Assembly (NCBI RefSeq): GCF_900114165.1
Contig: NZ_FOSB01000005.1
Location: forward strand, 186,001 to 250,000
DNA length: 64,000 bases
Direction: 5' to 3'
Source: Halobacillus dabanensis
GTDB taxonomy: Bacteria > Bacillota > Bacilli > Bacillales > Halobacillaceae
Within the stretch, counting starts at the first letter, position 1. The number at the start of each line of letters is the position of its first letter. Below, one piece after another: positions 1 through 10,370 of this stretch. Under the pieces are notes generated by a model. That model worked only from the letters and a program-made list of their open reading frames with translations. It did no database searches and had not been told where the DNA came from. The translations under genes and the position numbers were made by a program.

Positions 1-155
1 ATCATCTCCGTGGCCCCACAGGAAGTGGGGTCGTTCGGTGTTGCAACAGGACGTTGCGAACTTAACCGAACTTCTTTCCTCATTTATTTTAGAAGAAGAA
101 AAGCGCTTCTCTGCACGAAGGTTCTTAAGCTTGTCGCAGCTCCCAGGCCTCTTCT
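1..155. repeat. Family A nested-hairpin repeat, copy A1 (left end cut by window)
   Basis: About 60 bases from position 17 are nearly identical to 14694-14757, including the block around GTTCGGTGTTGCAACAGG. The right part has the family core CTTAAG (124-129) followed by CTTGTCG and then an arm-like GCAGCT. The matching left outer arm lies outside the window, so pairing cannot be checked here. It is non-coding and lies upstream of the pdh promoter region. Confidence 0.6.
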
Positions 156-320
156 GCACTTAAGTCAATTCATTTGATTGTTTTGTTTAAAAGAAGTAAG
201 ATTAATACAGGCTTATTTTTGTGGTGATACAGTGTTGTTTTATTGTGCGACAAGAATAGTCATTTTCTTACTGCTGTAAGAAGCTCTGCGACTATGTGTG
301 GATATTATGTAGTGAAGTGA

Positions 321-350
321 TTGACGAATGGTGACGAATTGAGCTAAACT
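321..350 (+). promoter_or_regulatory. Candidate sigma-A promoter for pdhABCD
   Basis: TTGACG (321-326) and TAAACT (345-350) are separated by 18 bases, a plausible but imperfect sigma-A promoter about 190 bases before pdhA. A TTGACA at 361-366 lacks a good -10 at the usual distance. I see no other clear element in 156-539 apart from a T-run near 473-480 and the pdhA ribosome site (GAAAGGAAAGGG). Confidence 0.25.
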
Positions 351-539
351 ACATAGTGGATTGACATTGTACCATTGAATCTTGCTTCATAAATGTAACA
401 GTTTATACAGACTCTTAGGCATGATTAATAAAGTTGTGTGCAGGGTAAAACGTAAAGAGAAAATAGGTACAGTTTTTTTTCATAATTGGGAAAGCTAACT
501 CACAGCATCCATTTTTTAAAATACGAAAGGAAAGGGTGA

Positions 540-1628
<1,089 letters not shown>

Positions 1629-1631
1629 ATC

Positions 1632-2609
1632 ATGGCACAAATGACAATGATCCAAGCCATCACAGATGCGATGCGCACTGAACTTAAAAATGATGAAAAC
1701 GTCCTGATTTTCGGTGAAGACGTTGGTCAGAACGGCGGAGTATTCCGTGCCACAGAAGGCCTTCAGCAAGAATTCGGCGAAGATCGTGTATTCGATACAC
1801 CACTAGCTGAATCCGGAATCGGTGGTATGTCTATCGGACTTGCTCTTACAGGCTTCCGTCCAGTACCTGAAATCCAATTCTTCGGTTTCGTTTATGAAAC
1901 AATGGATGCAATCAGCGGTCAAATGGCTCGTTATCGTTACCGTTCTGGTGGTACACGTCCTATGCCGATCACTGTTCGTTCTCCATTCGGCGGCGGTGTA
2001 CACACACCAGAACTTCACGCAGACAGCCTTGAAGGACTAATGGCACAACAGCCTGGTCTACGTGTCGTAATCCCATCTAATCCATATGATGCGAAAGGTC
2101 TTTTGATCTCTTCCATCCGTAATAATGATCCAGTCATCTTCCTTGAGCACATGAAGCTTTACCGTTCATTCCGTGAAGAAGTGCCGGAAGAAGAATATAC
2201 AGTAGAATTAGACAAAGCTGCAGTTAAGCGTGAAGGAACGGACGTTACCTTGGTTGCCTACGGCGCAATGGTACATTCATGCCTTAAAGCTGCGGAAGAA
2301 CTTGAAAAAGACGGGGTTAGTGCAGAAGTCATCGACTTGCGTACGGTCGCACCTGTCGACTATGAAACAATCCTTGAATCAGTGAAGAAAACTAACCGTG
2401 CGGTTGTTGTCCAAGAAGCTCAAAAACAAGCAGGTATTGCTTCGGCCGTTGTTTCTGAAATTCAAGAAAAAGCCATTCTTCACCTGGAAGCACCAGTATT
2501 GCGCGTAGCTGCACCAGATACAGTTTACGCATTTACTCAAGCAGAAGAAGTATGGTTGCCAAACCACAACACGATCGTTGAAAAAGTCAACGACGTAATG
2601 AACTTTTAA
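1632..2609 (+). CDS. pdhB: Pyruvate dehydrogenase E1 component subunit beta
   Basis: 325 aa, the usual length. It is the beta chain of E1: a transketolase-type pyrimidine-binding domain in the first half ([20 protein letters not shown], then [21 protein letters not shown]) and a transketolase C-terminal domain ([20 protein letters not shown]). It completes the ThDP site shared with PdhA and contacts E2. It lies directly behind pdhA and 28 bases before pdhC, so the three are almost certainly one transcript. Confidence 0.96.
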   Translation: MAQMTMIQAITDAMRTELKNDENVLIFGEDVGQNGGVFRATEGLQQEFGEDRVFDTPLAESGIGGMSIGLALTGFRPVPEIQFFGFVYETMDAISGQMARYRYRSGGTRPMPITVRSPFGGGVHTPELHADSLEGLMAQQPGLRVVIPSNPYDAKGLLISSIRNNDPVIFLEHMKLYRSFREEVPEEEYTVELDKAAVKREGTDVTLVAYGAMVHSCLKAAEELEKDGVSAEVIDLRTVAPVDYETILESVKKTNRAVVVQEAQKQAGIASAVVSEIQEKAILHLEAPVLRVAAPDTVYAFTQAEEVWLPNHNTIVEKVNDVMNF

Positions 2610-2637
2610 TCATCTCTAATACTAGGAGGTAATAACC

Positions 2638-3936
2638 GTGGCATTTGAATTTAAGCTGCCTGATATCGGTGAAGGTATCCACGAAGGTGAAATAGCAAAA
2701 TGGTTCGTCAAACCTGGCGACGAAGTTAAAGAAGACGATGTACTTTGTGAAGTACAAAATGATAAAGCTGTTGTCGAAATCCCTTCCCAGGTTGATGGAA
2801 CAGTCAAAGATATCCATGTAGACGAGGGAGAAACAACAACTGTAGGAACTGTCATCATTACTATCGATGACGGATCTGAAGATGCACCAGCTTCCGAGGA
2901 GCCGAAAGAAGAGCCTAAGGGAGAAAAACAAGAAGCTTCTAAGGAAGAAAGCAAAGAAGAGAAGACAGAACAACCAGCAGCTTCTTCTGATGACAGTGAT
3001 GTCGATGAAGATAAGCGCGTTGTCGCCATGCCTTCTGTTCGTAAATTTGCTCGTGACAATGATGTCGATATCCGTAAAGTCCAAGGATCCGGCAAAAACG
3101 GTCGCGTTTTAAAAGAAGATGTAGAAAGCTTCATGAACGGTGGTCAAGCAGAAGCGGCTACGGAAGCACCAGCAGAAGAGAAACAAGAAGAGGCAGCAAG
3201 CACGCAGCAAGCAGCACCAGCTGCAGGCGAAGCTTATCCAGAAACTCGTGAGAAGATGAGCGGAATCCGCAAAGCGATTTCTAAAGCTATGGTTAACTCC
3301 AAGCATACAGCTCCTCACGTAACATTGATGGATGAAGTAGATGTTTCCGAACTTGTTGCTCACCGTAAGAAATTCAAATCAGTCGCTGCAGAGCAGGATA
3401 TCAAGCTGACTTACCTTCCATATGTCGTGAAGTCTCTTGTGTCTACTCTGAAGAAGTACCCAGTTCTTAATACGTCAATTGACGACAAAACGGATGAAAT
3501 TATTCAGAAACACTATTATAATATTGGTATCGCAGCAGATACGGAGAAAGGACTTATGGTTCCAGTTGTTAAAGACGCGGATCGCAAGTCAGTCTTCTCC
3601 ATCTCCAGCGAAATCAACGAACTAGCTGTGAAAGCTCGTGACGGTAAACTATCAGCAGAAGAAATGAAAGGTGCTTCCACTACAATTACAAATATCGGAT
3701 CTGCAGGTGGCCAGTGGTTCACACCGGTTATCAACCACCCGGAAGTTGCGATCCTTGGTATCGGACGAATTGCAGACAAGCCTATCGTACGTGATGGCGA
3801 AGTTGTAGTAGCTCCCGTTCTTGCCATTTCCTTAAGCTTCGACCACCGTATTATCGATGGTGCGACAGCTCAGCATGCAATGAACAACATCAAGCGTTTA
3901 CTGAACGATCCACAACTAATCATGATGGAGGCGTAA
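2638..3936 (+). CDS. pdhC: Pyruvate dehydrogenase E2, dihydrolipoyllysine acetyltransferase
   Basis: 432 aa with a GTG start after a strong site (ACTAGGAGGT). Domains in order: one lipoyl domain (about 1-78, lipoyl lysine K43 in NDKAVVEI), an acidic Glu/Lys/Ala/Ser linker (about 80-120), a peripheral subunit-binding domain (about 122-162, [15 protein letters not shown]), a second Ala/Glu linker, and the catalytic acyltransferase domain to the C-terminus with the HxxxDG site in [10 protein letters not shown]. It transfers acetyl from lipoamide to CoA and forms the core of the complex. The single lipoyl domain is typical of Bacillus. Confidence 0.96.
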   Translation: MAFEFKLPDIGEGIHEGEIAKWFVKPGDEVKEDDVLCEVQNDKAVVEIPSQVDGTVKDIHVDEGETTTVGTVIITIDDGSEDAPASEEPKEEPKGEKQEASKEESKEEKTEQPAASSDDSDVDEDKRVVAMPSVRKFARDNDVDIRKVQGSGKNGRVLKEDVESFMNGGQAEAATEAPAEEKQEEAASTQQAAPAAGEAYPETREKMSGIRKAISKAMVNSKHTAPHVTLMDEVDVSELVAHRKKFKSVAAEQDIKLTYLPYVVKSLVSTLKKYPVLNTSIDDKTDEIIQKHYYNIGIAADTEKGLMVPVVKDADRKSVFSISSEINELAVKARDGKLSAEEMKGASTTITNIGSAGGQWFTPVINHPEVAILGIGRIADKPIVRDGEVVVAPVLAISLSFDHRIIDGATAQHAMNNIKRLLNDPQLIMMEA

Positions 3937-3939
3937 AGT

Positions 3940-5349
3940 ATGGTAGTAGGAGATTTCCCAATTGAACTAGACACATTAGTTGTCGGTGCGGGTCCTGGCG
4001 GTTATGTTGCCGCCATCCGCGCTGCACAATCTGGCCAAAATGTAACGATCGTTGATAAAGGCAACCTAGGCGGCGTTTGTTTGAACGTTGGTTGTGTGCC
4101 TTCTAAAGCGTTGATCCAGGCTGGTCACCGTTATGAACATGCTCAAGGTGCAGAAGACATGGGCATCAAATCGGAAAATACAACCGTTGACTTCTCTAAA
4201 GTACAAGAGTGGAAAGGCGGCGTTGTAAACAAACTGACAGGCGGTGTTGAAGGTCTCCTTAAAGGAAACAAAGTCGACATCGTAAAAGGTGAAGTTTACT
4301 TCGTAGACAAAAACACGGTTCGCGTAATGGATGAAAAGAATTCTCAGACGTACACGTTCAACAATTGCATCATTGCAACAGGTTCCCGTCCGATTGAGAT
4401 TCCTTCTTTCAAATTCTCTGATCGTGTCCTGGATTCAACAGGCGCGTTGAACCTTGAAGAGATTCCAAGCAAGATGGTCGTTATCGGCGGCGGTTACATC
4501 GGTACAGAGCTTGGTACTGCTTATGCGAACTTCGGAACAGAAGTAACCATCCTTGAAGGTACGAAAGATATTCTTGGTGGTTTCGAGAAGCAAATGACTT
4601 CCATTGTTAAAAAGCGTCTGAAGAAAAAAGGCGTAGAAGTCATCACAGAAGCAATGGCTCAAGGTGTTGAGGAAACGGATAACGGCGTTACAGTGAAGTA
4701 TGAAGCTAAAGGGGAAGAAAAATCCATCGATGCTGATTATGTTCTTGTAACCGTTGGTCGTCGTCCGAACACAGAAGAAATTGGTCTGGAAGATCTTGGC
4801 GTGAAAATGAGCGACAAAGGTATCATCGAGATCGATAAACAGTGCCGTACTAGCATTGATAACATTTATGCGATCGGTGACATTGTTGATGGACCACCAC
4901 TTGCTCACAAAGCTTCTTATGAAGGTAAAATCGCTGCAGAAGCGATTTCTGGTGAGAAGTCTGAGATCGACTATCTAGGTATCCCGGCTGTCGTATTCTC
5001 TGATCCTGAACTAGCATCTGTCGGTTATACGGAGCAGGAAGCGAAAGACGCTGGATATGATGTTAAAGCATCGAAGTTCCCGTTCGCAGCAAACGGACGT
5101 GCTCTATCTCTTAACGAAAATGAAGGTTTCTTGAAGCTAGTCACACGTAAAGAAGATGGTCTTGTTATCGGTGCTCAAATCGCTGGTGCAAATGCCAGTG
5201 ATATGATTGCTGAGCTTGGCTTGGCTATTGAATCTGGTATGACAGCTGAAGACTTGGCACTTACTATCCATGCTCACCCAACTCTTGGTGAGATCACGAT
5301 GGAAGCTGCTGAAGTTGCGATCGATCAACCGATTCACATTGTGAAGTAA
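3940..5349 (+). CDS. pdhD: Dihydrolipoamide dehydrogenase (E3)
   Basis: 469 aa FAD disulfide oxidoreductase that reoxidises dihydrolipoamide with NAD+. Visible are the FAD Rossmann motif [17 protein letters not shown], the redox disulfide [13 protein letters not shown], the NAD Rossmann motif [16 protein letters not shown], the second FAD motif [18 protein letters not shown], and the C-terminal catalytic HAHPTLGE. Last gene of pdhABCD, three bases after pdhC and followed by a strong terminator. In Bacillus this E3 may also serve other 2-oxoacid complexes (family knowledge). Confidence 0.96.
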   Translation: MVVGDFPIELDTLVVGAGPGGYVAAIRAAQSGQNVTIVDKGNLGGVCLNVGCVPSKALIQAGHRYEHAQGAEDMGIKSENTTVDFSKVQEWKGGVVNKLTGGVEGLLKGNKVDIVKGEVYFVDKNTVRVMDEKNSQTYTFNNCIIATGSRPIEIPSFKFSDRVLDSTGALNLEEIPSKMVVIGGGYIGTELGTAYANFGTEVTILEGTKDILGGFEKQMTSIVKKRLKKKGVEVITEAMAQGVEETDNGVTVKYEAKGEEKSIDADYVLVTVGRRPNTEEIGLEDLGVKMSDKGIIEIDKQCRTSIDNIYAIGDIVDGPPLAHKASYEGKIAAEAISGEKSEIDYLGIPAVVFSDPELASVGYTEQEAKDAGYDVKASKFPFAANGRALSLNENEGFLKLVTRKEDGLVIGAQIAGANASDMIAELGLAIESGMTAEDLALTIHAHPTLGEITMEAAEVAIDQPIHIVK

Positions 5350-5360
5350 TAATAGAAAGA

Positions 5361-5395
5361 ACCCGGTATGCTCCTGCAAGCATACCGGGTTTTTT
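5361..5395 (+). terminator. Rho-independent terminator of pdhABCD
   Basis: An 11-bp perfect stem (ACCCGGTATGC / GCATACCGGGT) followed by a run of T, 12 bases after the pdhD stop. Confidence 0.92.
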
Positions 5396-5478
5396 ATGTA
5401 CCAGACTTTTTTTCCTAATCAAAAAGCTAATATAGAATTAGGACTGAACGATTAATAAAAAGGGGGAAGAGACATAAA

Positions 5479-5506
5479 ACCCCTCTGTAACTCTTACAGA
5501 AGGGTT
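5479..5506 (-). terminator. Terminator of the slp-like gene
   Basis: Stem built from AACCC..TCTGTAA and TTACAGA..GGGTT with a 3-base loop. On the minus strand it is followed by TTTTATG and lies 12 bases after the stop codon of the lipoprotein gene. Confidence 0.75.
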
Positions 5507-5517
5507 AGTAGTATATA

Positions 5518-5895
5518 TTATCTTGAGGCTACAGTAACATTTTTTTCAAGAGCCATTAAAATTTCTTTGCGTGGGTTTTCTCCGGAGATAGTTGTGATGG
5601 TCTTTCCTTTTTCCTTAACTACAAGTACAGGTAATTCGTCATCAGGGATGTTCAGGTGATCCTTTTTCGTTTCAGACTGTTTAAATTGGAGCTCTGTCGC
5701 ATCTTCTTGTTTAAGTTTCCAGTCGAGCAATGCACTCATATAATCTTGTGCTGTATTTTCATTTTCTGAATCTGTATATAAATGAAGTTCATAATCCTTT
5801 GGCGTAGCTGTAAGTACCTGGATATCTTCTGATTGGTGTAAACAACCTGCTAAGAGGAGAATTGCGCATAAAGACAATAATAGTCGATTCACCAT
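5518..5895 (-). CDS. slp: Small lipoprotein, Slp-like
   Basis: 125 aa. A short charged N-terminus, a hydrophobic stretch and the lipobox LLAGC at about 14-18 make it a membrane-anchored lipoprotein with a mature chain of about 107 aa. The mature part has a beta-alpha look (ELHLYTDSEN near the start; LPVLVVKEKGKTITTISG then a helix), which loosely resembles a thioredoxin-like fold; that is my inference. It stands convergent to pdhD, where B. subtilis has slp (small peptidoglycan-associated lipoprotein). The name rests on position, lipobox and size, not on a sequence search. The ATG follows GGGAGTG at 8 bases. Confidence 0.65.
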   Translation of the reverse strand: MVNRLLLSLCAILLLAGCLHQSEDIQVLTATPKDYELHLYTDSENENTAQDYMSALLDWKLKQEDATELQFKQSETKKDHLNIPDDELPVLVVKEKGKTITTISGENPRKEILMALEKNVTVASR

Positions 5896-6134
5896 TGATA
5901 GAACACTCCCTTGTCGATTAATCCATTTCTATTGTAACAAGCCTGGCAGTGATTTATTCGACTGTTATCATTTTGTCATCTAAATGATAGGGCAGTGTTT
6001 TATATTGACACTCTTTGTAAAACAAGGATGGAAGGAACGGGGGCCGCTTACCATTCCTAAGCACTACACCTCCATAAATCGTGAAAGGGGCTCATATTCT
6101 CTACCATTTATTCTAAGGGACAGGATCCAACAAA
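5896..6134. other. Intergenic spacer, nothing coding seen
   Basis: Spacer between the divergent-facing slp start and the transporter terminator. It should hold the slp promoter on the minus strand, but I cannot assign boxes with confidence. No repeat of family A or B is present here. Confidence 0.4.
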
Positions 6135-6179
6135 AAAACGCGTGGAATCAGATTTGAGAATCTTGATTCCACGCGTTTT
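6135..6179. terminator. Bidirectional terminator after the BCCT transporter
   Basis: A 16-bp perfect inverted repeat (AAAACGCGTGGAATCA / TGATTCCACGCGTTTT) with A/T flanks on both sides. It terminates the leftward BCCT gene and could also stop rightward transcription. Confidence 0.85.
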
Positions 6180-6229
6180 AAAATGACAGTGATTTTATCC
6201 TGTGCGTACCTGTTTCTTACAGGTATGTT

Positions 6230-7768
6230 TTAGCGAGTTTTCTTCTTTTTCAAATCGATCTTTTTCGCTTCATCCTGGAACGCGTTCAATAAGGAGAAGC
6301 AAATGAGAATCATGATGAAAGTGAACGGAAAAGCTGCGATAATAGCTGCCGTTTGCAGGGCACCTAAACCACCTTGCCAAAGTAGAACAGCTGCTGCACC
6401 AGCTTGAATGATTCCCCAAGTAAATTTAACCTGGTTTTTCGGATTCAAGCTGCCATTCGTTGTCTGCATTCCTAATACGAAAGTAGCGGAGTCAGCAGAC
6501 GTTACGAAAAATGTACTGATCAACAGCAATGCGATGATAGACATGACAGCACCAAGCGGAATATGCTGAAGCATAGAGAATAGGGCAACCTCGGTACCTA
6601 GTTCCTGTACATCAGTATAGATATCTACGCCATCGAAGAATTCAAGTGAAATGGCTGTCCCGCCGAATACAGAGAACCATAGCGCACCAAAAATAGTTGG
6701 TACAAGAAGTACACCGAGGATGAATTCACGAATCGTACGTCCCCGGGATACACGGGCGATGAATGTTCCTACAAATGGAGCCCAGGAAATCCACCAAGCC
6801 CAGTAGAAGATGGTCCAACCTTGGACCCATGAGTTATCTTCCGCAAAAGGAGTCAAACGGAAACTCATATATGGTAAATCACGAACATAAGAACCGAATG
6901 TCGTGGTGAAATAATCCATGATAAAGTTCGTAGGTCCTGCGAATAACAAGAATACCATCAGTAAAATAGCAAGTACGATATTGGTGTTACTGAGGTATTT
7001 AATTCCTTTATTCAATCCAGTCATGGCAGAGATCATAAATAATACAGTAACGACACCAATGATGGCTAATTGCAATCCGAAAGTGTCTTCCAGACCGTCG
7101 ATTGTATAGGCTAGTCCACTGGAAATCTGCAAGGCACCTAATCCCAGGGATGTAGCCACACCGAAAATGGTTGCAAAAACAGCAATAAAATCAATAAGTG
7201 TGCCGATTGGGCCTTTGACCCTTTTCTCACCTAGAACTGGTGTAAGGGCAGCACTGATGACCCCAGGTGCATCCTTTCTGAACTTGAAGTAAGCAAGTGC
7301 CAAAGCGAGTACAGCGTAAATAGCCCATGGGTGTAAGCCCCAGTGGAAGAACGAGTACTTCAAAGCTGACTGGGCGGCATCTTCACTAGTCGGTGCTTCA
7401 CCGATTCTAGCCGGCGTGTGGAAGTGGGATAGTGGTTCTGCAGCACCCCAGAAAACCAGGCCGATTCCCATACCAGCACTGAATAGCATAGCGAACCATG
7501 TGATATATGGATACTCCGGTTCATCATCCGGTTTACCTAGTTTGATATTTCCATATTTAGAGAAGATCAAAAAGATAGCAAAAATCAAGAATCCTGTAGC
7601 TGATAACAGGTAGAACCAACCGAATTTGTCAGTTAAAAAACCTTGAATGTTCGATGTTACATTAGATAAATTCCATGTCGGCAATGTTTCTTCAGGGATG
7701 ACTCCCCAACCGATGAATAACAATGCCACCACAACGGAAATATAGAATACCTTCGTGACTTGATTCAT
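6230..7768 (-). CDS. BCCT family glycine betaine/carnitine/choline transporter
   Basis: 512 aa, about 12 membrane segments, typical BCCT length. The signature Trp-rich helix is clear (FYWAWWISWAPFVGTFIARV, then SRGRTIREF), as is the early GMGIGLVFWGAAEPLSHF motif. It would import betaine or a related compatible solute with sodium or protons for osmoprotection. The start is ATG 7768: AGGAGGG lies 10 bases upstream, whereas an in-frame ATG at 7777 is too close. It begins 17 bases after yqjA ends and its ribosome site sits right at that junction, so the two may be cotranscribed. Closest named relatives are OpuD and the Halobacillus BetH type; the exact substrate cannot be read from sequence. Confidence 0.93.
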   Translation of the reverse strand: MNQVTKVFYISVVVALLFIGWGVIPEETLPTWNLSNVTSNIQGFLTDKFGWFYLLSATGFLIFAIFLIFSKYGNIKLGKPDDEPEYPYITWFAMLFSAGMGIGLVFWGAAEPLSHFHTPARIGEAPTSEDAAQSALKYSFFHWGLHPWAIYAVLALALAYFKFRKDAPGVISAALTPVLGEKRVKGPIGTLIDFIAVFATIFGVATSLGLGALQISSGLAYTIDGLEDTFGLQLAIIGVVTVLFMISAMTGLNKGIKYLSNTNIVLAILLMVFLLFAGPTNFIMDYFTTTFGSYVRDLPYMSFRLTPFAEDNSWVQGWTIFYWAWWISWAPFVGTFIARVSRGRTIREFILGVLLVPTIFGALWFSVFGGTAISLEFFDGVDIYTDVQELGTEVALFSMLQHIPLGAVMSIIALLLISTFFVTSADSATFVLGMQTTNGSLNPKNQVKFTWGIIQAGAAAVLLWQGGLGALQTAAIIAAFPFTFIMILICFSLLNAFQDEAKKIDLKKKKTR

Positions 7769-7785
7769 AACTAACATCCCTCCTA

Positions 7786-8874
7786 TTAAGTATCGTTTTG
7801 TCCCCCCGGACTCCCATAACATTGTTTTATTAATTGCTTTTGTTTGTGGGAAAGATTTTGTAATTCTTCCAACACGTCGTGAAAACAAAGCAATTCATAA
7901 ATCAAAATCGTTTGCGGGGGAAGATGGTGTCTGTAAGCTGTTTGTCTTACAACATGGTCTTCTTTCCATTTCCAGAATGCATCATCTAACTTATGGACCA
8001 TTTCAAACTGGGTCTCACGAATGGTATGTGTAGGATCGCTCAACACTCGAGAATATTCATCTGTCAAATCAAGTAAAAGATGTTTTTCATCTTCGCGAAA
8101 GTCAGAGCTTTTTGTTTGTACATACTGCAAGTTACCCAGGTGATAAGCAATTTGCTGAAAAGCTGCCAACTTTCGTTGAGACAGTTGAAAAGCGACCATC
8201 TCTTCTTCTGTGTGGCGATGGTACTTCCATTCTTCTCGCTGAAATTGCGATAATTGATGTGTTTGCTCCAAATGGGCGGTCAATTGGCGGTAAGACCTTT
8301 GAATGGCTCGGGTTTTCTCTTTAGATTCTGCTGTAACGTCATAAATTATTCGCTTGAGAAGCAGGCCAGCATGATTATACAAATCATTGATGTTTTTGTA
8401 AATCATCGGCGAATAATTCGGAGGCAGCAGGAAAAAATTCACAAAAGTAGAAATGATGATCCCAATGGATGTAGTACCCAATCGTGTGATGAATGAAACA
8501 AAATACTGATCTTGAAAGTCGGGAATCATCGCTGTAGCGGTGATAGTGGCAACGATAATCCCGTCATCCAGTTTCATTTTATGACAGACTGCGATCGTGA
8601 GCATTGCAACAAGTGCGAATGTCAACGCCCCTTTGCCAAACAATCCATAAAAAGTCGTTGAAAGCAAAGCACCGATAGCGGAAGCTGGAAAACGTACAGC
8701 AGCTTTTTTAATAGAGTCTGCAGCCGTGTGTTCAATGGTGACAATCGCCGTTATGACTGCAAAAATAATAGGCAAATTAAAAAAACCGCAAATCAATGCA
8801 GTAAAAAAGACAGAAATCCCTGTTTTTAATGTCCGGCTTCCTAAAAATTTGAATTTTTTCAAAGATTGTAGCAT
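7786..8874 (-). CDS. Aromatic acid exporter-like (ArAE/FUSC-type) membrane protein, YqjA-like
   Basis: 362 aa. Four to six membrane segments fill the first half (ISVFFTALICGFFNLPIIFAVITAIVTIEHT and FALVAMLTIAVCH), followed by a cytoplasmic, charged, largely helical C-terminal half with many Gln, Glu and His. This two-part layout is that of the aromatic acid exporter family 1 proteins of Bacillus (YqjA/YgaE type; ArAE_1 plus its C-terminal domain). Substrate unknown. It is the upstream partner of the BCCT gene and divergent from the deacetylase gene. Confidence 0.8.
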   Translation of the reverse strand: MLQSLKKFKFLGSRTLKTGISVFFTALICGFFNLPIIFAVITAIVTIEHTAADSIKKAAVRFPASAIGALLSTTFYGLFGKGALTFALVAMLTIAVCHKMKLDDGIIVATITATAMIPDFQDQYFVSFITRLGTTSIGIIISTFVNFFLLPPNYSPMIYKNINDLYNHAGLLLKRIIYDVTAESKEKTRAIQRSYRQLTAHLEQTHQLSQFQREEWKYHRHTEEEMVAFQLSQRKLAAFQQIAYHLGNLQYVQTKSSDFREDEKHLLLDLTDEYSRVLSDPTHTIRETQFEMVHKLDDAFWKWKEDHVVRQTAYRHHLPPQTILIYELLCFHDVLEELQNLSHKQKQLIKQCYGSPGGQNDT

Positions 8875-9011
8875 TTTTAATCACCCATATGTAGGAGTCA
8901 TAAGACCACGATTTAATATTATATAATAAATTACCCGAAAACGATAGAAAAAATGTAGAATAATCTTATATAATGGAGAAAGTGGAAATACATAACAGTG
9001 GAGGGACACCA

Positions 9012-9869
9012 ATGAAAAAATGGGCCGGAATGCTTTTCGTCTTACTTTTTTTACTTTCTGCCTGCTCGGAAGCGGAGAATGAGAAAGTAAATGAAGGAGC
9101 GGAGGTACAAGAGGAAGAAGTGACAGGGGAAGCAGAAAAAGAGAAGTCAGGAGAGGAAGAAGGAACAACAGAGGAAGAAGAGGAAGAAGAAGCAAAAACG
9201 GAACAAGAAGAAAAAACAGAAGAAGTCGCGAAAACAATACAACCTCAATATGAGATCACCTCTAACTGGACGTTCAAGCCAATCGGTGATGCAAATCCGC
9301 AAGTGGCTTTACTGACGATTGATGATGCACCAGACGCTCACGCTGTAGAGATGGCAAAAACATTGAAAGAAAAGAATGCACCAGCAATCTTTTTCGTGAA
9401 CGGCCATTTCATCGATGAACCGGAGGAAAAAGAGAGGTTGAAGGAAATTTATGAATTGGGATTTCCAATAGGGAACCACACAGATTCCCATAGTAACCTG
9501 AAGGATTTGAGTGAAGAAGAACAAAGAGAAGAAATTGTCGGGCTGAATGATAAAATAGAAGAAATCATCGGAGAACGCCCGAGCTTTTTCCGAGCACCTT
9601 TCGGATCGAACACAGATTATTCCAGAAATCTTGCTCAGGAAGAAGGGATGCTCGTCATGAACTGGACGTATGGTTATGACTGGGAAAGCGAGTATCAGGA
9701 TGCTTCTGCACTGGCAGATATTATGGTTAACACCCCGCTTCTTAATAATGGAGCTAATTTGCTTATGCATGACCGGGAATGGACGAATGAAGCACTTGGC
9801 TCCATCGTCGATGGTTTACGGGAAAAAGGATATGAATTATTGGATCCAGCACGAATCAAAACTCCATAA
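9012..9869 (+). CDS. Polysaccharide deacetylase family lipoprotein
   Basis: 285 aa. Lipobox LLSAC at about 15-19, then a strongly acidic Glu/Lys/Thr linker of about 50 residues, then a NodB-like domain. Catalytic motifs: LLTIDDAPD (metal/catalytic Asp pair), GNHTDSHSNL (HxxxH metal site), FFRAPFGSN and LLMHDRE. It likely acts on peptidoglycan or a surface glycan outside the membrane; the linker would span the wall. The start is ATG 9012, behind GTGGAGGGACACC, giving a clean lipoprotein signal; the upstream in-frame start would spoil it. Monocistronic with its own terminator. Confidence 0.9.
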   Translation: MKKWAGMLFVLLFLLSACSEAENEKVNEGAEVQEEEVTGEAEKEKSGEEEGTTEEEEEEEAKTEQEEKTEEVAKTIQPQYEITSNWTFKPIGDANPQVALLTIDDAPDAHAVEMAKTLKEKNAPAIFFVNGHFIDEPEEKERLKEIYELGFPIGNHTDSHSNLKDLSEEEQREEIVGLNDKIEEIIGERPSFFRAPFGSNTDYSRNLAQEEGMLVMNWTYGYDWESEYQDASALADIMVNTPLLNNGANLLMHDREWTNEALGSIVDGLREKGYELLDPARIKTP

Positions 9870-9877
9870 AATGTGAA

Positions 9878-9906
9878 AGGTCATCCACCGGGATGGCTTT
9901 TTTTGT
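9878..9906 (+). terminator. Terminator of the deacetylase gene
   Basis: Stem GGTCATCC / GGATGGCT (with G-T pairs) and a T8 tail, nine bases after the stop. Confidence 0.8.
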
Positions 9907-9990
9907 ACTATAAAATAAATTAAGTTCATAAAATGATAGGAAGAAAAATTATTAGTATGTCACAATTTACAAAAAGTTATACTTTTGGGC

Positions 9991-10019
9991 TTGATTTTTA
10001 GATTGTGTCATATTAGAAT
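9991..10019 (+). promoter_or_regulatory. Sigma-A promoter of the SR1 RNA gene
   Basis: TTGATT (9991-9996), 17-base spacer, TAGAAT (10014-10019): a near-consensus sigma-A promoter. It predicts a transcript start near 10026. Confidence 0.8.
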
Positions 10020-10028
10020 GTAATTACA

Positions 10029-10043
10029 TTGAAAACGATTACA
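10029..10043 (+). promoter_or_regulatory. cre site (CcpA operator) at the SR1 start
   Basis: TTGAAAACGATTACA fits every position of the cre consensus WTGNAANCGNWNNCW. It begins about 3 bases after the predicted transcript start, so CcpA bound here would block early elongation and repress the gene when preferred sugars are present. Confidence 0.75.
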
Positions 10044-10062
10044 AATAAGGGAGTGGATGCTA

Positions 10063-10176
10063 ATGGGTACAATCGTTTGTAAAGACTGTCAAAAGGTAAT
10101 CGAGCATTATGAAAATGAAAAGGTTTCAACGCTTTATGGCACATGTCCGACATGCAACAAAACAGAAGAAAAATAA
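10063..10176 (+). CDS. sr1P: SR1P, GapA-binding peptide
   Basis: 37 aa peptide beginning MGTIVCKDC and containing TLYGTCPTC. It matches the GapA-binding SR1P family in length, in the opening MGTIVC and in the two CxxC pairs (residues 6/9 and 28/31), which could bind zinc. In B. subtilis SR1P (YkzW) binds glyceraldehyde-3-phosphate dehydrogenase GapA and promotes its interaction with RNase J1. The ATG follows AAGGGAGTGG. Its position between slp and speA equals that of ykzW in B. subtilis. Confidence 0.9.
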   Translation: MGTIVCKDCQKVIEHYENEKVSTLYGTCPTCNKTEEK

Positions 10177-10206
10177 ACAGATACTTTCTGTGAAGTAAAT
10201 ATTAAA

Positions 10207-10235
10207 GGACCGGGCAGATGCCCGGTTCTTTTTTG
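10207..10235 (+). terminator. Terminator of SR1
   Basis: Nine-bp stem GGACCGGGC / GCCCGGTTC with a 4-base loop and T6 tail. Confidence 0.9.
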
Positions 10236-10269
10236 TGAAGCAAGATTCCATTTGCGCATGCTGTTTCAC

Positions 10270-10335
10270 GCGCAAAACTGCTGAGTCGCGCGTAAAACCG
10301 CTGAGCCGGGCGCAAAACCGACGAGCCGCGCACAA
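10270..10335. repeat. Three-copy 20-bp tandem repeat
   Basis: Units start at 10270, 10290 and 10310 and share the pattern GCGCAAAACCGCTGAGCCGC with 2-4 changes each; a partial fourth unit starts at 10330. It is GC-rich and non-coding, between the SR1 terminator and the speA terminator. Confidence 0.85.
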
Positions 10336-10338
10336 AAT

Positions 10339-10370
10339 AAAAAAGAAGCCCGCATCAGGCTTCTTTTTTT
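10339..10370. terminator. Bidirectional terminator of speA
   Basis: Stem AAAAAGAAGCC / GGCTTCTTTTT with loop CGCATCA. On the minus strand it directly follows the speA stop codon. Confidence 0.85.

Larger units (their letters stand above)
10026..10235 (+). ncRNA. sr1: SR1 dual-function small RNA
   Basis: From the predicted start to the terminator the transcript is about 205-210 nt, matching the 205-nt SR1 of B. subtilis. It contains the SR1P reading frame and lies next to speA, as in B. subtilis. Family knowledge: SR1 acts as an antisense-type regulator of ahrC mRNA and as mRNA for SR1P, which binds GapA. The antisense role is not testable from this window. Confidence 0.8.

Noticed and set aside
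8881-9237. Leu/Pro-rich minus-strand reading frame of 118 codons
   Set aside because: It is the antisense shadow of the Glu-rich linker of the deacetylase (GAA/GAG codons read backwards as Leu/Phe/Ser).
10270-10335. CRISPR array
   Set aside because: The units are directly adjacent without spacers, and no cas gene is in the window.
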